Assembly: GCF_030272615.1 (NCBI RefSeq)
Contig: NC_081413.1
Location: forward strand, 187,388,669 to 187,452,668
Direction of reading: 5' to 3'
DNA from: Cryptomeria japonica
Taxonomy: Eukaryota > Streptophyta > Pinopsida > Cupressales > Cupressaceae
Length of the DNA stretch: 64,000 nt
The first letter of the stretch is position 1; each line of letters opens with the position of its first letter. The position numbers were made by a program, and so were the translations under genes. Below are positions 1 through 11,565 of the stretch, in pieces. The notes under the pieces are model-generated. The model did not search any database. It saw nothing but the letters and a program-made list of their open reading frames with translations, and had not been told where the DNA came from.

Positions 1-593
1 TTTTCTTTAGATTGTATGTTTGAAGATGGCGACTCCCTATTATGAGGAACAATGACTTCTTGAGTTGGTTTGAGATTACTACAATATTGAAATGGATTTT
101 AATCTATTGAGATCATGACTTCCTGCCCATTGTAGGGAAACTTTAAGCACTGATGATATGTTGATGGAACAACTTGCATGTCACGTATTCAAGGTCTTCC
201 CAAGAGTATGTTGTATGATAAGTCCAAGTCTAGAACTTGGCATGTTTTGTCTTTCTATAAAGGTCCTACTCTGATGGGTAACATCACAATTCCTTTAGAG
301 GAATGTTCTTCTTTATTATAGTCTTTAATGGTGATCTTTTTCCTGGGATCAACTACATCTTCTGAATAACCTAGAGCACAGACAAGACCTAATGAGAAAA
401 TGTTTAAGCCAGCTCCTCCATCTATTAGGACACATTTAACTCGTGTCTTATGAATGATTACTTTGATATGAAAGGGAGCATTATGGGGATGTTGCAAGGA
501 CATGTCATCTTCTTCGGTGAATGATAAGCAGTGAGGGGTTGTGAGGTATCCCACCATGGTTTGGAATTGATCTATATCTAGATCTTTAGACAC
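1..593 (-). pseudogene. G1 aspartic protease, disrupted and cut by window edge
   Basis: The retropepsin-type active-site strand reads VKCVLIDGGAGLNIF (D-G-G at the catalytic position), followed by the typical LGY and ITIKDYN blocks. The open frame ends at 255; in another frame the family's C-terminal signature continues (SYNILLGRP, then VVPSTYHQC) between about 235 and 130, so there is one frameshift and a W-to-stop change. The protein would have cleaved the Gag-Pol polyprotein. It is non-functional as it stands. Confidence 0.8.
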
Positions 594-611
594 TATTGTA
601 TCTAATAATGC

Positions 612-1013
612 TCATTCTAGAATATCTTTGTGTGCATGTGAAAGCTTTAAAAGTTCCAAGATGGATATTTGTGCAGGTGTTTTCTGTAATTGATCCACTA
701 GATTATATTGTTTTATAGTGGATGATGTGTTTGTTGTAGGACTTGACAAAACAATTTTATCTTTGCTTCTTGTGATAGCATGAGAAGGTTCTTGATTTTT
801 CTTTTCTTTAACTACAATCACATTTACCAAATTATCATATGTATACGCATAGTTTACCTTTTATTTACCCTTACCATTATTTGTTGTTGATGATTCACCT
901 TTCTCATAGTTTGGAAGTAAAGTTTTAAAAGTTGTATGAGATTCATTTGTTGTATGTCCATCCACAGTTACTACTCCATTATCAATCAAATCTTGGATGA
1001 CATGTTTCAACCG
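612..1013 (-). pseudogene. G1 gag-protease linker
   Basis: This is in frame with the gag segment but carries stops near 860 and at 612. It contains the conserved linker block YNLVDQLQKTPAQISILELL (residues about 42-61 of the segment beginning at 830), which precedes the protease in many plant gypsy polyproteins. Its presence ties gag and protease into one ancestral reading frame. Confidence 0.7.
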
Positions 1014-2357
1014 CTAACAATTATTTGTGTGATGTCCCTTGTTTCGATGAAAATTGCAATAATGGTTATCATTCCACCAAGGTGGTTTTACTTGAGGTTT
1101 GTAGTTCCTCTCTTCTAGTAAAGTAATCAATTTGTTTGCAAGAAGTGTCTTTAGTGCTGACCCAAGGCGTTCACCAATGTTTGTAAATTGTTTTCGAAAG
1201 AAATTTTTGATAGTTGCTTTTTGGTGATGATTGTTTTGTTGAGCCGCTGCTGAGTGATGGGATAAATTAAAAACTAGTTGTTTTGGTTTCACGTTGTTTT
1301 TATCCACTATTCTATCATTGATGACATTACAATTTCTATTCCAAAAATTTGGCTTATCATTGTGGTTGTTGTTAGTGTTGTTAGGAGGATGGACTCCGTC
1401 TTTGTATATTTTCAATTCACCTTTCTTTATCATAGCTTTCTCCATTCTGATTCCATTATCAATCATCTTTCTTAAACTTTGATTTCCTTGCATTTTTAGA
1501 TGATAACTCATTTGATCATTTAGATTGTTGATGAATATGCCCATTTTTTCATACTCTGGCACTATACGAGGGTATCGTGAAGCTAACCATCTCGATCATT
1601 GTACAAATGCCATGAAAGGTTCTCCACTCTTTTGTTTGGCATTAAATAGGTCTAGCATTATTACTTCATGTTGTATGTTGTTAGAGTATTGTGAAACAAA
1701 CTTATCCACCAATTCTAAGAATGATCTGATTCCAGGTGGAAGTTTGGAGAACCATTCCATAGCTAGTCCGGTTAAGCTTTTTAGAAATAATCTCATCAAG
1801 TAGGTATCCTCATGTGCAAACTCCATACTCATTGTGCAAAATTCTCCTATATGATCTTGAGGGTCAGTGCTTCCATCATATTTTTTGTTTCTAGGAGTTT
1901 TATAACCTATAGGAAATGGTATCATGTTTAGATTTTTGTGAAATGGATAAGGACAGATTTCTTGAAGTGAGTATCTTCTAACATTTCCTCTCTGCATATC
2001 TTGAATTTGTGTTTGCGGTGTTTGTATTTGTTGCATGAGAGTTGTGATAGGATTATCAACATGATTTTTTCTTGCATAACCATGATTTTGCATTCTAGGA
2101 GGATCTGGATCTCTTCTTGTATCATCTCTACCTCTTCTTGTATCTTCATTAGGTTGAACATTATTTAGAATTTCTACTTCATCTCTTTTGGGCATGTAAG
2201 TTTCCTCATTGGTTCTGGTGTTACGAGGAATTGATGTGTCATTCACTTTGAGACCAAAAATATCCTCATATTGTTCATTATTAGGGGTAGGGTCACTTTT
2301 ATTTTGTGTCAATTTGTTCACATCAAAATCTTGGGGGAGTGTAGCATGGTGCACCAA
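1014..2357 (-). pseudogene. gag: G1 gag (capsid and nucleocapsid), disrupted
   Basis: The first segment (2357-1596) holds a Retrotrans_gag-type capsid region: YDGSTDPQDHI near residue 160, followed by LTGLAMEWFSKLP and FVSQY. After one in-frame TGA (1596-1598) the frame continues to 1014 with MGIFINNLNDQM and ends in a CNFHRNKGHHTNNC knuckle of the CxxHxxxGHxTxxC kind found in plant gypsy gag. A TAG at 1014 ends it. The frame then stays aligned into the linker at 612-1013, so nonsense mutations rather than indels broke this half. The ATG at 2357 may be internal, since gag of this class often begins further upstream. Confidence 0.85.
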
Positions 2358-4671
2358 TTCTTGCTAACATTAGGAAGTATTTTTCTTTGTCTCCCTCCAA
2401 TATTTTCTCCATAAATTTATTGAATTGGGGATCTTTTTTGATGTCTCTGACATGTTTTTATGTTACTTCTCCTTCAACGTGTATTTCATCTTCATGTTCC
2501 ATGGTTCTATGCTCTTCAATTATTTCCAATGTTTTGATTTCCGTCTCTACGATTTTTTGTCTCTAAGCTTTGGTTAAAACGGGCATACACGTGTGTTAGA
2601 TATTGTGCCAAGATTTGATTGTCAAAAGTTTGTTTTGATAAGTGATCAATTGTCAATGTAAATGTGCTAGACCGATATGACACGAAAAGATGGTTCAAGT
2701 GTTTAAAATTTTGCAAGTTTTTTGATCTTTGGTTTAGGAGTGCAATAAAGATGATTTTGATAAAAACCAAGTCCAATAGGAATGATATATCCTACGATGT
2801 GGGACAAGGTGATTCTGACCAAGCGTTGTAGTTTCATGATAGAGGATGATTGATCCTAATGAGAAACTATGTTTAGAGTGACTAGTTTATCAAAGAGGGT
2901 GATAGTGCACTTTGAGATGCTTAGATCTTGAACTTGTTGAGGGTGAATACTTGAAAATCTTGAGGTGTATAGCTTTGGAATTTGATTTGATAAATGATAA
3001 CTTGACCAAGTGAACAAAGGAGACAATCTAAGCACAGAATGACAAAAATCAGACGTTTATGCTCACTATAAATTGATTAGGCAGACATGACAAATCTGAG
3101 AAAGACATGCAAGAAAAACAATTCCAGACTGATAAAAATAGAAATTTGTACGATAGTTTAAGAAGCTTCAGACGACAATACATACAGGCCCATATGAAAA
3201 ATCAGGAATCTCATACGACAAAGCACAAGCTCATACGACAATTCCCACTAAGCAAAATGATAAACTAGAGACCTCGTACGACAAAAATTTCTGAACCATA
3301 TGACAAACAAGAAAGCTCATACGACAAGACTTTTTGAACCATAAGACAAATAAGAAGGCTCGTACAACAAGACTTTCTAAATCATATGAAAAATAAGAAG
3401 ACTCGTACGACAAAACTTTCTGAACCATACAACAAATAAGAAGGCTCGTATGACAAAACACAAGCTCATACGACTCAAGACAGAACAGAGGTAAAAAATG
3501 TTGTTTGGACAGATTTTTGATCATTGAAGTTTGATGTTTTGTTTCTGTTTTCTAGTTTTAGATGTCTGATTTTCTTGTTTCAAGGATGAAAACATAGAAA
3601 ACACACGATATGATAAGTGACCTTAAGCACATTATGCTACCTAAGGAAGCTGGCTGAGAGAGAAAACCTTTGCTTGCAAACTTAGGTACACACCTAATAG
3701 CTAATCAGAATACAACCGCTGAGTCTCACGCAATGGATTCTCAATGTTGTATTATCTGACTCCAAACGCTAATGGGGGAATGATATGGCAAGTGTCTTGG
3801 GAGAGTTACTATCTCTCTTGCACAAAGATTATCACCCTTTCAGAGGTGAATTAGGTAGCTTCTAATTTAACTGAAACTAGTAAGGGATCCGTTAAATGCG
3901 TTGGGGTATAAACTCATTTAAGAGGTCTCCCATCCTTGAAAACTAAGGTTTGATATACCCAAAGGTACAAAGGAGATATATTCCCGAGCACTGCCATTGA
4001 CTTGATTTTCATCAAATCACATTTATTTTATAGTAGGTTGGAGTACTTGGCATTAGCCGTTCACAATTGGGTTGTTCCCTATCTCCAGCCTTAATGTCTT
4101 AGAGTTATTATCTCCTCGGGAGGGCAGGCCCGCTAAAGATATGCACTAATGAAAGCAAAGGATGAGTTTAGCTTTCTGATCACCTAAGAAAGGTGAGATC
4201 ATACTTGTCTATCATCAAAACACATAATACATGATTGTTCATTCCCATTAGCAAAATAAGTGTGCCTAGAAAGTTTAAAGAAGACATAAAGTTTGGTTAA
4301 GTCCTCCTAGGCAACCTACAAAATAGATGCATTAGTAATCATGATGTGTTTTGGTGAAATGAAGCTTTGACAAGTGTAATATTTGACAATCATCCTGCAA
4401 AAACCAGTTAGGCTACCAAAAAACTCAGAAATAGACCAAGGTTAGCATTAGTAATAATCCAAATTAATGATAAAACCTTAAAATGTAATTTGCTTTGAAA
4501 ACCAGTAAGCAAAAATTCGTACGACAATTCATAGTGTCGTATGACACTCTTTACCCCTTCGTACAAGAGAAAAAATTATGCCGTACGAGATGTAAAGGCT
4601 ACTCATGCGAGATTTTGATTCCACTCCAGCCATAAACGTGTTTGATGATGCTAAGAGGCCAAAAATGAGAT
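2358..4671 (-). other. G1 leader between primer site and gag, apparently non-coding
   Basis: About 2.3 kb with no recognisable protein; the small open frames (for example 3231-3524 and 2516-2776) are low-complexity or unremarkable. It holds a 43-bp tandem repeat at 3280-3465 and scattered TCGTACGAC-like palindromes. Long leaders are usual in Tat-type elements, some of which place an extra ORF there; I see none here. Confidence 0.55.
3280..3465. repeat. 43-bp tandem repeat, about four copies
   Basis: The word gaacc(a/t)ta (a degenerate aaatcata in one copy) recurs at 3293, 3336, 3379 and 3422, exactly 43 bp apart. Each unit carries a GAACCATA...AAGAAGGCTCGTACGACAA pattern. Copies differ at several bases, mostly transitions, so the array is old. 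Confidence 0.8.
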
Positions 4672-4697
4672 TTTTGGCCCCACGGTGGGTGCCAAAA
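4672..4697 (-). other. Primer-binding-site-like motif of G1
   Basis: On the minus strand the motif TTTGGCACCCACCGTGGGGC directly follows the LTR end. TGGCGCC-type motifs are common immediately after 5' LTRs of plant Tat/Athila elements. I could not match it to a specific tRNA 3' end. Confidence 0.5.
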
Positions 4698-4702
4698 TAT
4701 CA

Positions 4703-6465
4703 TGCTTTGTGAAGTGTGATACCTGCAGCTACAACACAAAACACTCAATAGATCATTACAATCATGGTTATTGAATTCGAATGCAAACAAAAGATAAAAC
4801 CATGACAAAGCGACCTATCACCTCCTAAGAGATGCAAGTGTGGATTTGCTCTCAGATCTGGATAAGCAATCCCATTGACTTATTTACACCTAGACGGAGG
4901 ATTTAAAATGATATGATAATATACAAGGTAGATGAGATTGATTAAGTTAGATGCAAGATCCAAGAGACTAATTAAGCTAATGATATGCATGATTAAGCTA
5001 CAAAATGAGATTGATAAAAGATTGATCTAAGCTGCAATTTCTTATAATAACAATGCTTAAATGATAAACTAAGATGCAAATGTCTATAATAACAATACCT
5101 AAAATGAAATGAGATCGGATCCTTATTGCTCCAAGATGGGGGATATTTATAGGATTTCCAAGGCCAAGAGTGAGGTGGCAGGAATCAATGGTCAAGATTG
5201 AGTCTGAAGATATCAAGGGTGAAATTGGAGGAGGTTAGAGAAGAGGTTGGAGGAGGAGACACTTGTCATCTCTGTGGTGACAAGTGTTAAGGAGCTTTGC
5301 TCATAAAAGGGCAAGTGTCCAAGAGAGGAGACATGTGGCCAAATTGCTATGTGTCTCAAGAAGAAAATACCCACACCATAGGAGGTTAGAATGTGCAAGA
5401 TAGAATAGGGTTAGTTAAAACCTAGGTTAGGTGGAATGGGTGAGGTTAGAAGTTAGGAGGCATGTGGGTAATTTGAATTTAAAAATTCAAATAATAGGAA
5501 AAGACTAATTAATTCTCAACAACTCATAAATTGATTTGTTTTAATTAATTAAAGGATTAGAAGAATTGATTTAAAGTGGGGGAGGATTAATTAATTTGAA
5601 TTAATTAATCAAAGGGGACTATGAAAATGAACCTATTAAATAAATCCTTAGATTTATTAATAAGTAGATGAAAGGGAGAATTTAATCAAATTGCTAATGA
5701 ATTCAATTAAATTATTAAGGGGGATTAATTAAATAATTGCTTATTTAATTAATTATCTTCAGACCATTTTTAGGTGTATACAAAAGTCATAACTGTTTGA
5801 TGAAACCCTTGAGTCAAAATGATGGTTAAGTTATAGGAAAGTCTCTAACCAAAAGTCAAAGATGAGTTAACTATATATTGTTATGTAAGAGACTTTAATG
5901 ATTTGGAAGACTTTAGAGGTTAACCATTTGAAGACACAAAGCCTTTAATGGTTATTGAAGACTTTGGAGGCTTTGAGAAGTGACTTCCCTTTGCTTAGGA
6001 ATGTGACAATAATTAGGAGATAAATTAGGCTAAATTGGAAGCGATTAGAAGAATCTAGAAGGGGTTTATGAGGCGAGTGGGAGATGTAGGAAAATGCAAG
6101 TGGATGAGGGAAAATAATTTTAATTAAAATTAAATTACTTTATTTCAACTAAAATAGATGCAACTTGTATAAATACAAGTGGGGGATTCAATAAATAAAT
6201 TAGATTTATTTGTTTGCAAGGATCAATTTAATTAAATATAAATTTAATTAAAAAGGGAGAAAGGGGATTTAATTGAATAAAGTGATTTATTTAATTAAAG
6301 GCTAGAAAAGGTTTAGGTGAATTAATTAAACAAATTGAGTAATTTATTTAATCAAATAGTGAAGATGAAGAAATTAATTAAATAGAATTTAATTAATAGG
6401 AGGAATGGGGTTAAAATAAATATTAATTATTTATTTAGGAAAGTGGTCAAATTTATACTTCTACA
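4703..6465 (-). repeat. G1 5' LTR (about 1.76 kb)
   Basis: The LTR begins TGTAGAAGTATAAATTTGAC on the minus strand at 6465. Its inner end, near 4703, is less certain (ending ...ACAAAGCA). U3 is extremely AT-rich, with repeated TTAATTAA-type blocks, and contains segments that align with the solo LTR S2 at 20835-22603 in opposite orientation. Examples are the CAAGTGG/ATGTAGGAAAATGC block at 6070-6110 against 21660-21710. The lengths agree closely (1763 against 1769 bp), so both belong to one gypsy family. Confidence 0.75.
5143..5153 (-). promoter_or_regulatory. Putative TATA box of G1 LTR
   Basis: CCTATAAATAT on the minus strand, about two thirds of the way into the LTR. It is in the equivalent place to TATAAATAG in the related solo LTR S2. 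Position and match support a U3/R boundary promoter; activity is not demonstrated. Confidence 0.5.
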
Positions 6466-6643
6466 CAAATATGTATCAAATTATGACAATAATGCTAACC
6501 TCTCCAAATGTGCAAGTGGTATTAATGATCTCAAAAGTTTATATGAAACAATCTAAAAAATGTTACTAATGTCATGATAATTTGAATCAAATTGTCATAG
6601 GAGAACATTCGTGACATCTCAAAACATTTGACACTAATGCACA
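6466..6643 (-). repeat. C0 3' LTR remnant
   Basis: A 178-bp segment nearly identical in layout to 13270-13446 (shared words include TTATGACAATAATGC and CATTTGACACTAATGC). The rest of this LTR was displaced beyond the left edge when G1 inserted. It begins with CAAAT, the presumed G1 TSD. Confidence 0.8.
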
Positions 6644-8017
6644 TGAATTCGAAGAGATAGTATAGATAGAATCAAATTTGAACACCTAAAACCAGATCAC
6701 CATATATATATACACTCCAATGTTCACTGCAAACCATACTAATGAACTGAATATATGAAAAATCACAATAACTGAATACTGCAACATCAATTGAACAACT
6801 GAATATAGAAAATCATTGCAAATTCAAATGACAATCACAACAAAACCAACTGAATACACTTATTATACTGCAAATCAGAATGAAAATCAACATAAATCAC
6901 ACACTAAATCAACTGTAATATTGTATTTTTCACCTCCTTTGGACAACAATGCCAAAGGAGAGAACAAACTATGATACTGAAGAATTTGAAAGCAAACATA
7001 TGGTGCATAAAGATACCAGGTATAATCATGCATCATAAATTTACTTTAGAAGACCTTGAATACCACAAAATGCCTAAAGGGGTAAGAAGTATGCATGAAG
7101 TGCTCCCCCTAACTCCATGAATTGGAGTATTTTACTAAAACAAAGGATATGAATTGATGCACTAAATAGTAATATACAAGAATAAGAGTGCATTCTCAAA
7201 AATATATCCCTCATGTAGAATCAGAAGTATAAGAACCTCTCTTTTTTTCCCAACACAAAGTCACTATATAAAGTCTACTATTTGTACCACTTGAGTGCAT
7301 ATTACATCAAAATGTAGTGTTTATGATAAAATTTTATACTCTTGATGCATTTGTCAGATCATATGATCAAATAGGAGTAGTATACATGTGTCACTGTAGT
7401 TCACCATTTTTGTGTAATTGAAGCACAAATATTAAACTGTAAACAAATTTGTCACCAAAGTTCATCAACTTGAATCTTTGATTTGTTAATATAATTTACA
7501 AATTCCAGCACTAAGTGGTTTCTTTTCTCACTAAATTAGACACTCACACAAAAAAAACTTTTATGTTTCTGCACATGAATTGTTACACTTTGCAGACAAT
7601 CAGATTAAATCTTTTGCAATCACATAAGTAAGTTCTATTTGGATGAATCCAAAATAAAGAATAAAAGATAGTAATGACTTCCTTGAGCAAGATATGTCTT
7701 CTTACGAACACTATCCATGAGAACATAATCTGAACAATGATACTTTTTCAAAGTGACTTTCATATCAAAGATTCATCCTATAGTTTAGTCAACAATGTTT
7801 ATCACTTGTTCCAATACAATGTTCCACTAGTTAATTTGGCCTTTGCTATAGATCCATAATTGAATAGGTTGACTTGATTAACAAATCCAAAAGAATAATT
7901 GAAATGCATTTACTTTGAAACAAGTGCTTTGCAAATTTAGATTAGCAAAAGCACAAAACATATTAGGGGATTGAAACTTATAACTTTAAAGAGTTCCCCT
8001 CTTGTTTGGAAAAATAC
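6644..8017. other. C0 3' internal region, no gene seen
   Basis: AT-rich, with many stops in all frames and no protein I recognise. It keeps a perfect 9-bp hairpin, CTCCTTTGG...CCAAAGGAG (6934-6942 with 6952-6960), that corresponds to a motif in the 3' untranslated part of C1-C5. It also has a CTCCCCCTAACTCC purine-tract-like run near 7101. It looks like a 3' UTR fused to deleted pol sequence. Confidence 0.6.
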
Positions 8018-8410
8018 TTATGCACCTTGAAAAGATCCTTGTGCAACAAATTGCACAGGGTCGAAGTTTTTACTATCACTTCCATCATAGAGAGTATATA
8101 TGTTTTCATTTTTGAAACCAATAAAGAAGGCTTCATTAGAATTATTGCCAATCTTGCACCCTTGTGTAGTAAATATTACATTAAAACAATTTTCACAAAT
8201 TTGTCCCACACTTAGGAGGTTATGAGATAGTTCTTCTATATAATAAACATCATGAATCTGAATATCATTTTTAAACATAACAATACCTCTTCCTCTAATT
8301 TGTATGCAATGATTGTTTACAAGTCTAACAAATCCTTCTAAAAAATATTCCATGTAGATAAAATGACTTTTGTCTTCATTCATATAGTGAGAACAACCAC
8401 TATCAATAAT
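8018..8410 (-). pseudogene. C0 copia protease and following linker
   Basis: Starting near 8410 the minus strand reads PWIIDSGCSHYMNED, the copia retropepsin active site (DSG), followed by RGRGIV and the HDVYYIEELSHNLLSVGQ block that lies between protease and integrase in copia polyproteins. The open part runs 8383-8018 (about 121 codons). It ends before the HHCC zinc finger, so integrase never begins. Confidence 0.8.
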
Positions 8411-11400
8411 CCAAGGATTATTATTTGATAGTTTCTAAATTTTCTTCAAAAACTAAGCCCCTTTCCTTTTCTTTTTCTTTCTTGGGTCTTTAAACAAATT
8501 TGAAATTTTCATCCTTGTTTATTTTATCTTTTTCACTTAATGAACTTGTTTTGCAAAAGGTTGCTATATGACCAAATTTATTACATTTGTAACATTTAAG
8601 TTAATTCAAAAACTTATACAGACTTACATTAACAAAATTTATTTTTCTTCTTGACTTAACTCTGCATTCAGTAGCTTTATGTCCAAATTGATTGTGTGAA
8701 AAATAGTAGCCAAAAAATTTAGAGTTTGAAGACTTACTTTCCTTTTCAATAGTTTTACCTTTACCAACATTGTTTGAGGATTTCCCTTCTTCATTGTTTG
8801 AGGCAAATTTCTTTTGGAGGCTACAAATTTCCTCTTCTAAAGAACAACATTCTTTGTCTTTAAGACTCAATTTTTCTTGAGTTACCTCAATAATTTTCTT
8901 ACTTTCTTGAAATTTCAATTTGAGATCATGAATATATTTGACATCTTTCTTATTTTGGTTTTTTTAAATTACAACTTCTTTTCTTAACCTTTTTAGATCT
9001 TTTAAAGTAGATTTAAGTTCTCCTTCTAAATCTACCTCTGATTCTGAAATATCTGAATAGATTCCTTTTTTTTTTGACAAGGAGTGACAATGGCCATGAT
9101 AAGAGTTTCTTCTCCTCCTTCCAGAGATTCTTTTGAATAGGTATGAGTCACATTAGCATACAAGTTTTTTTTTTTTTTAAACACATTTTTCTTTTTAATA
9201 TTTAAATACTTTTTCTTTCCCGATTTACTACTTTCCTCTTCATCACTATCAGAATAATTATTTGGACACTGGGATGCATAATGTCCTATTTTTCCACAAT
9301 TGAAACACTTAAAGGGTAATTTCCCTTTGTACCTACCTAAGCCCCTTTTTAGTTTACTAACAAAAGCTAAATCATTTTCATCTAAACTTTCAAAATTAAC
9401 AACAATGTCATTTTCCTTGTTAGTAGCCTTAAAGGAAGCTTCTTTATTAGCATTATGATTATTTATGCTCATTTTATATGCAATAAATAAACCATGAAGA
9501 TCATCATGAGTTACCTTTTTGATATCTCTTTCTTTGACTATAGATATCTTTGAGTCATATTTAGGTGTCATCGATCTCAATACCTTTTGGACTACAAGAT
9601 TTCTTCAAGTTTTTCTGATGAATAATGATGAACAACAAATACCCTAACTGGTACTGAGAGGGGGAGGGGGGGTGAATCAGTACATACAAAAACTTTCTAC
9701 AACTTATCAAGTTAAAACAATGCTAACCGGTTGTCTTCATTACTAAACTTAACCATGGCAATACCGGTTAAATACAGTAAGACTTCAAATAACATAAACC
9801 GGTAAAACTGAACACTTCAAATACATTCAATACTTGATAACTACTTCACCCATAAACATATGCATGTGGTGTATCAGTAATACCATAACCATTAGCTCTG
9901 CATGCATAATTACTCAAACAAAGAACGCTTAATCATCACATGAAAAATGCACAACTCATGACACACAGATTTTTCAATTGGAAACCCAAATGGGGAAAAC
10001 CATGATGGGGATGAATACCCACAAGCTTGTTTTGAACTCTTTTTAAGATCACTCTATTAGGAGCCTAGTCTGGTTAAAGACTTTACAATAAGGTTCTGCT
10101 AGGAATTGATCCTGTTAAAGATCACCTGGTTAACGGATGGCTATATACCCTATTTAAGGTTACCTTGCTAGAGGATTTATTGAACTCAATGAACTTAAGT
10201 CACCTGGTTAGGGGATTTACAATAATCCTGTTAAAGCTATCCGACAAAGGGATTTTCCTTCTGTTGAAATGGTTAGAAGACAATAGGTAAAACTCTGATC
10301 TGATAACAACACTATATGCTAAGGCAGATCCTTTTTAGTTCCTCTACTCTGCAATCACACTCTGCAATTTTCACTCACTGGTCTGGCAAGTATCTCATCA
10401 CTCAGATACATACACAGCTTTTGCCAACAACTTACAATAACAAACATCATCGACCTTATAGACAACAATTAGGTTGGTAACATAAACCCTAAACCCTAAG
10501 CATCTTAGGTTTACAATTACAAGTAGTCCAATCATGACCGTCTAAACACATTTCATAGAATGAAACAATCTCAAACAGATCACAAGTCATTATGTATTTT
10601 CCATTCTTCACTGTACATAGAAATCAGTAACCCATCACGCTTTCTTCTCATACCGCTAAGAAGAATGTTCATTCCTGAGGTAGACATTTAATGCAGTCGA
10701 TCTTCACATGCAAGATCCTCAAGGAAATCCTTCACGTGCACAAAACTAACGTGGCATCGCAATCTCATCCTTATTTCTTAGCTAACTCATCACAAAATAT
10801 TATTGGTTGCATCGCACAAGCTAGATTTCCAAACTGAAAACCCTAGAGCTAATACTACCAACCGGTAGTCACTCTTAGTGAAACCTTGACACCGGTTCAC
10901 TACATCTCTTCATACCGGTTCTCCAACTTGATCATCAATAAAAAATTCTTCCCAATCTTCATATCAGTTGACCATAACTTATTGACATCAATGACAACAT
11001 ATATTATCATCATATTATCATATGCCAACAATCTATTATATCATCATATGCCAATATTTTCTCCAAAACCTCTTATAGCATTTACAATTTCTTGGACCCT
11101 CAAGAAATATTGATCAATGTTTTCATTATCACTCATCTTTAGGCTCTCAAACCTCATTCTATAGGATTTTAGTTTGGCTTCTTTGACCTTCTCATCTCCT
11201 TCATATATATTGGACAGTTTAGTCCGAATAACATTTGCATTTTCAGAATCCATTATTTTAACAAGGACATCATTAGTGAGACCACAACAAATAACATTAG
11301 CTGCTTTAGCATCACCCTCATATGGCTTTTTCTCATCAACAGCAGTGGGTGGTGCAGTGGCTTTGTATGTTGTTTCAACAACAACCTAAACTTGATAGCC

Positions 11401-11502
11401 TAAGGACTTAATATGTCTCTTCATTCTTAATCTCCAGAAGGTATATCTACTGCCATCAAATAATGGCGCTCTGACTAAGGATAAACCTTCTTCGTTAGGC
11501 AT
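8411..11502 (-). pseudogene. gag: C0 gag, split by solo LTR S1
   Basis: The N-terminus is at 11502 (FDGSRYTFW about 15 residues in, the usual copia gag opening) and runs in one frame to 11062, past one stop near 11386. It includes the UBN2-like helical segment YEGDEKVKEAKLKSYRMRF. After S1 it resumes at about 9610-9032 with YKMSINNH and a CFNCGKIGHYASQC knuckle (about 9320-9280), then a coiled coil (8918-8800). A decayed knuckle (FSHNQFGHKATEC) follows, and then CYKCNKFGHIATFC near 8595-8555. Three knuckles plus a coiled coil is unusual for copia and recalls Sire-type gag. Several frameshifts are present. Confidence 0.8.
9616..11056 (-). mobile_element. S1: solo LTR of the C1 family
   Basis: 1441 bp flanked by TTTTC on both sides (9611-9615 and 11057-11061). 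It begins TGATGAATAATGATGAAC like the two C1 LTRs (39024 and 44748) and has the same GAGAGGGGG...GTGAATCAGTA block, CTGTTAAAG/GGTTAAGGG words and CATATGCCAACA end. The terminal 26 bp (11031-11056) look like a local duplication of the LTR end, and the last dinucleotide is TA instead of CA. No internal sequence remains, which indicates LTR-LTR recombination. Confidence 0.85.
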
Positions 11503-11550
11503 AAAGTACTCCTAACCAAGAAATACCTAATTTGACAATAAATTGGGTTT

Positions 11551-11564
11551 GGCTCTTATACCAA
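11551..11564 (-). other. C0 primer binding site (tRNA-iMet type, degenerate)
   Basis: TTGGTATAAGAGCC on the minus strand, adjoining the LTR at 11566. It has one difference from the TGGTATCAGAGC core complementary to plant initiator tRNA-Met. Confidence 0.7.
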
Positions 11565-11565
11565 T

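Larger units (their letters stand above)
1..6465 (-). mobile_element. G1: Ty3/gypsy LTR retrotransposon, 5' part (runs off left edge)
   Basis: Reading on the minus strand, the order is 5' LTR (6465-4703), primer-site-like motif (about 4697-4672), long leader, gag (2357-1014) and protease (593 to the window edge). Gag followed by a retropepsin with no integrase in between is the expected start of a Ty3/gypsy polyprotein; reverse transcriptase, RNase H and integrase would lie left of position 1. The knuckle of form CxxHxxxGHxTxxC and the gag style fit the Tat/Athila branch, which is inference from motifs. The outer LTR edge at 6465 is fixed by comparison with 13270, where the paired LTR of the host element C0 continues without interruption. 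The expected TSD is CAAAT (6466-6470); its partner lies outside the window. Confidence 0.85.

Noticed and set aside
936-1803. Several plus-strand frames across G1 gag
   Set aside because: Shadows of the minus-strand gag, which has clear domain motifs.
3270-3470. CRISPR-like array
   Set aside because: The repeats are contiguous 43-bp degenerate units without spacers, in a plant retroelement leader.
3231-3524. 97-codon minus-strand frame in the G1 leader
   Set aside because: Its repeated peptide reflects the 43-bp tandem repeat; no domain and no coding bias beyond the repeat.
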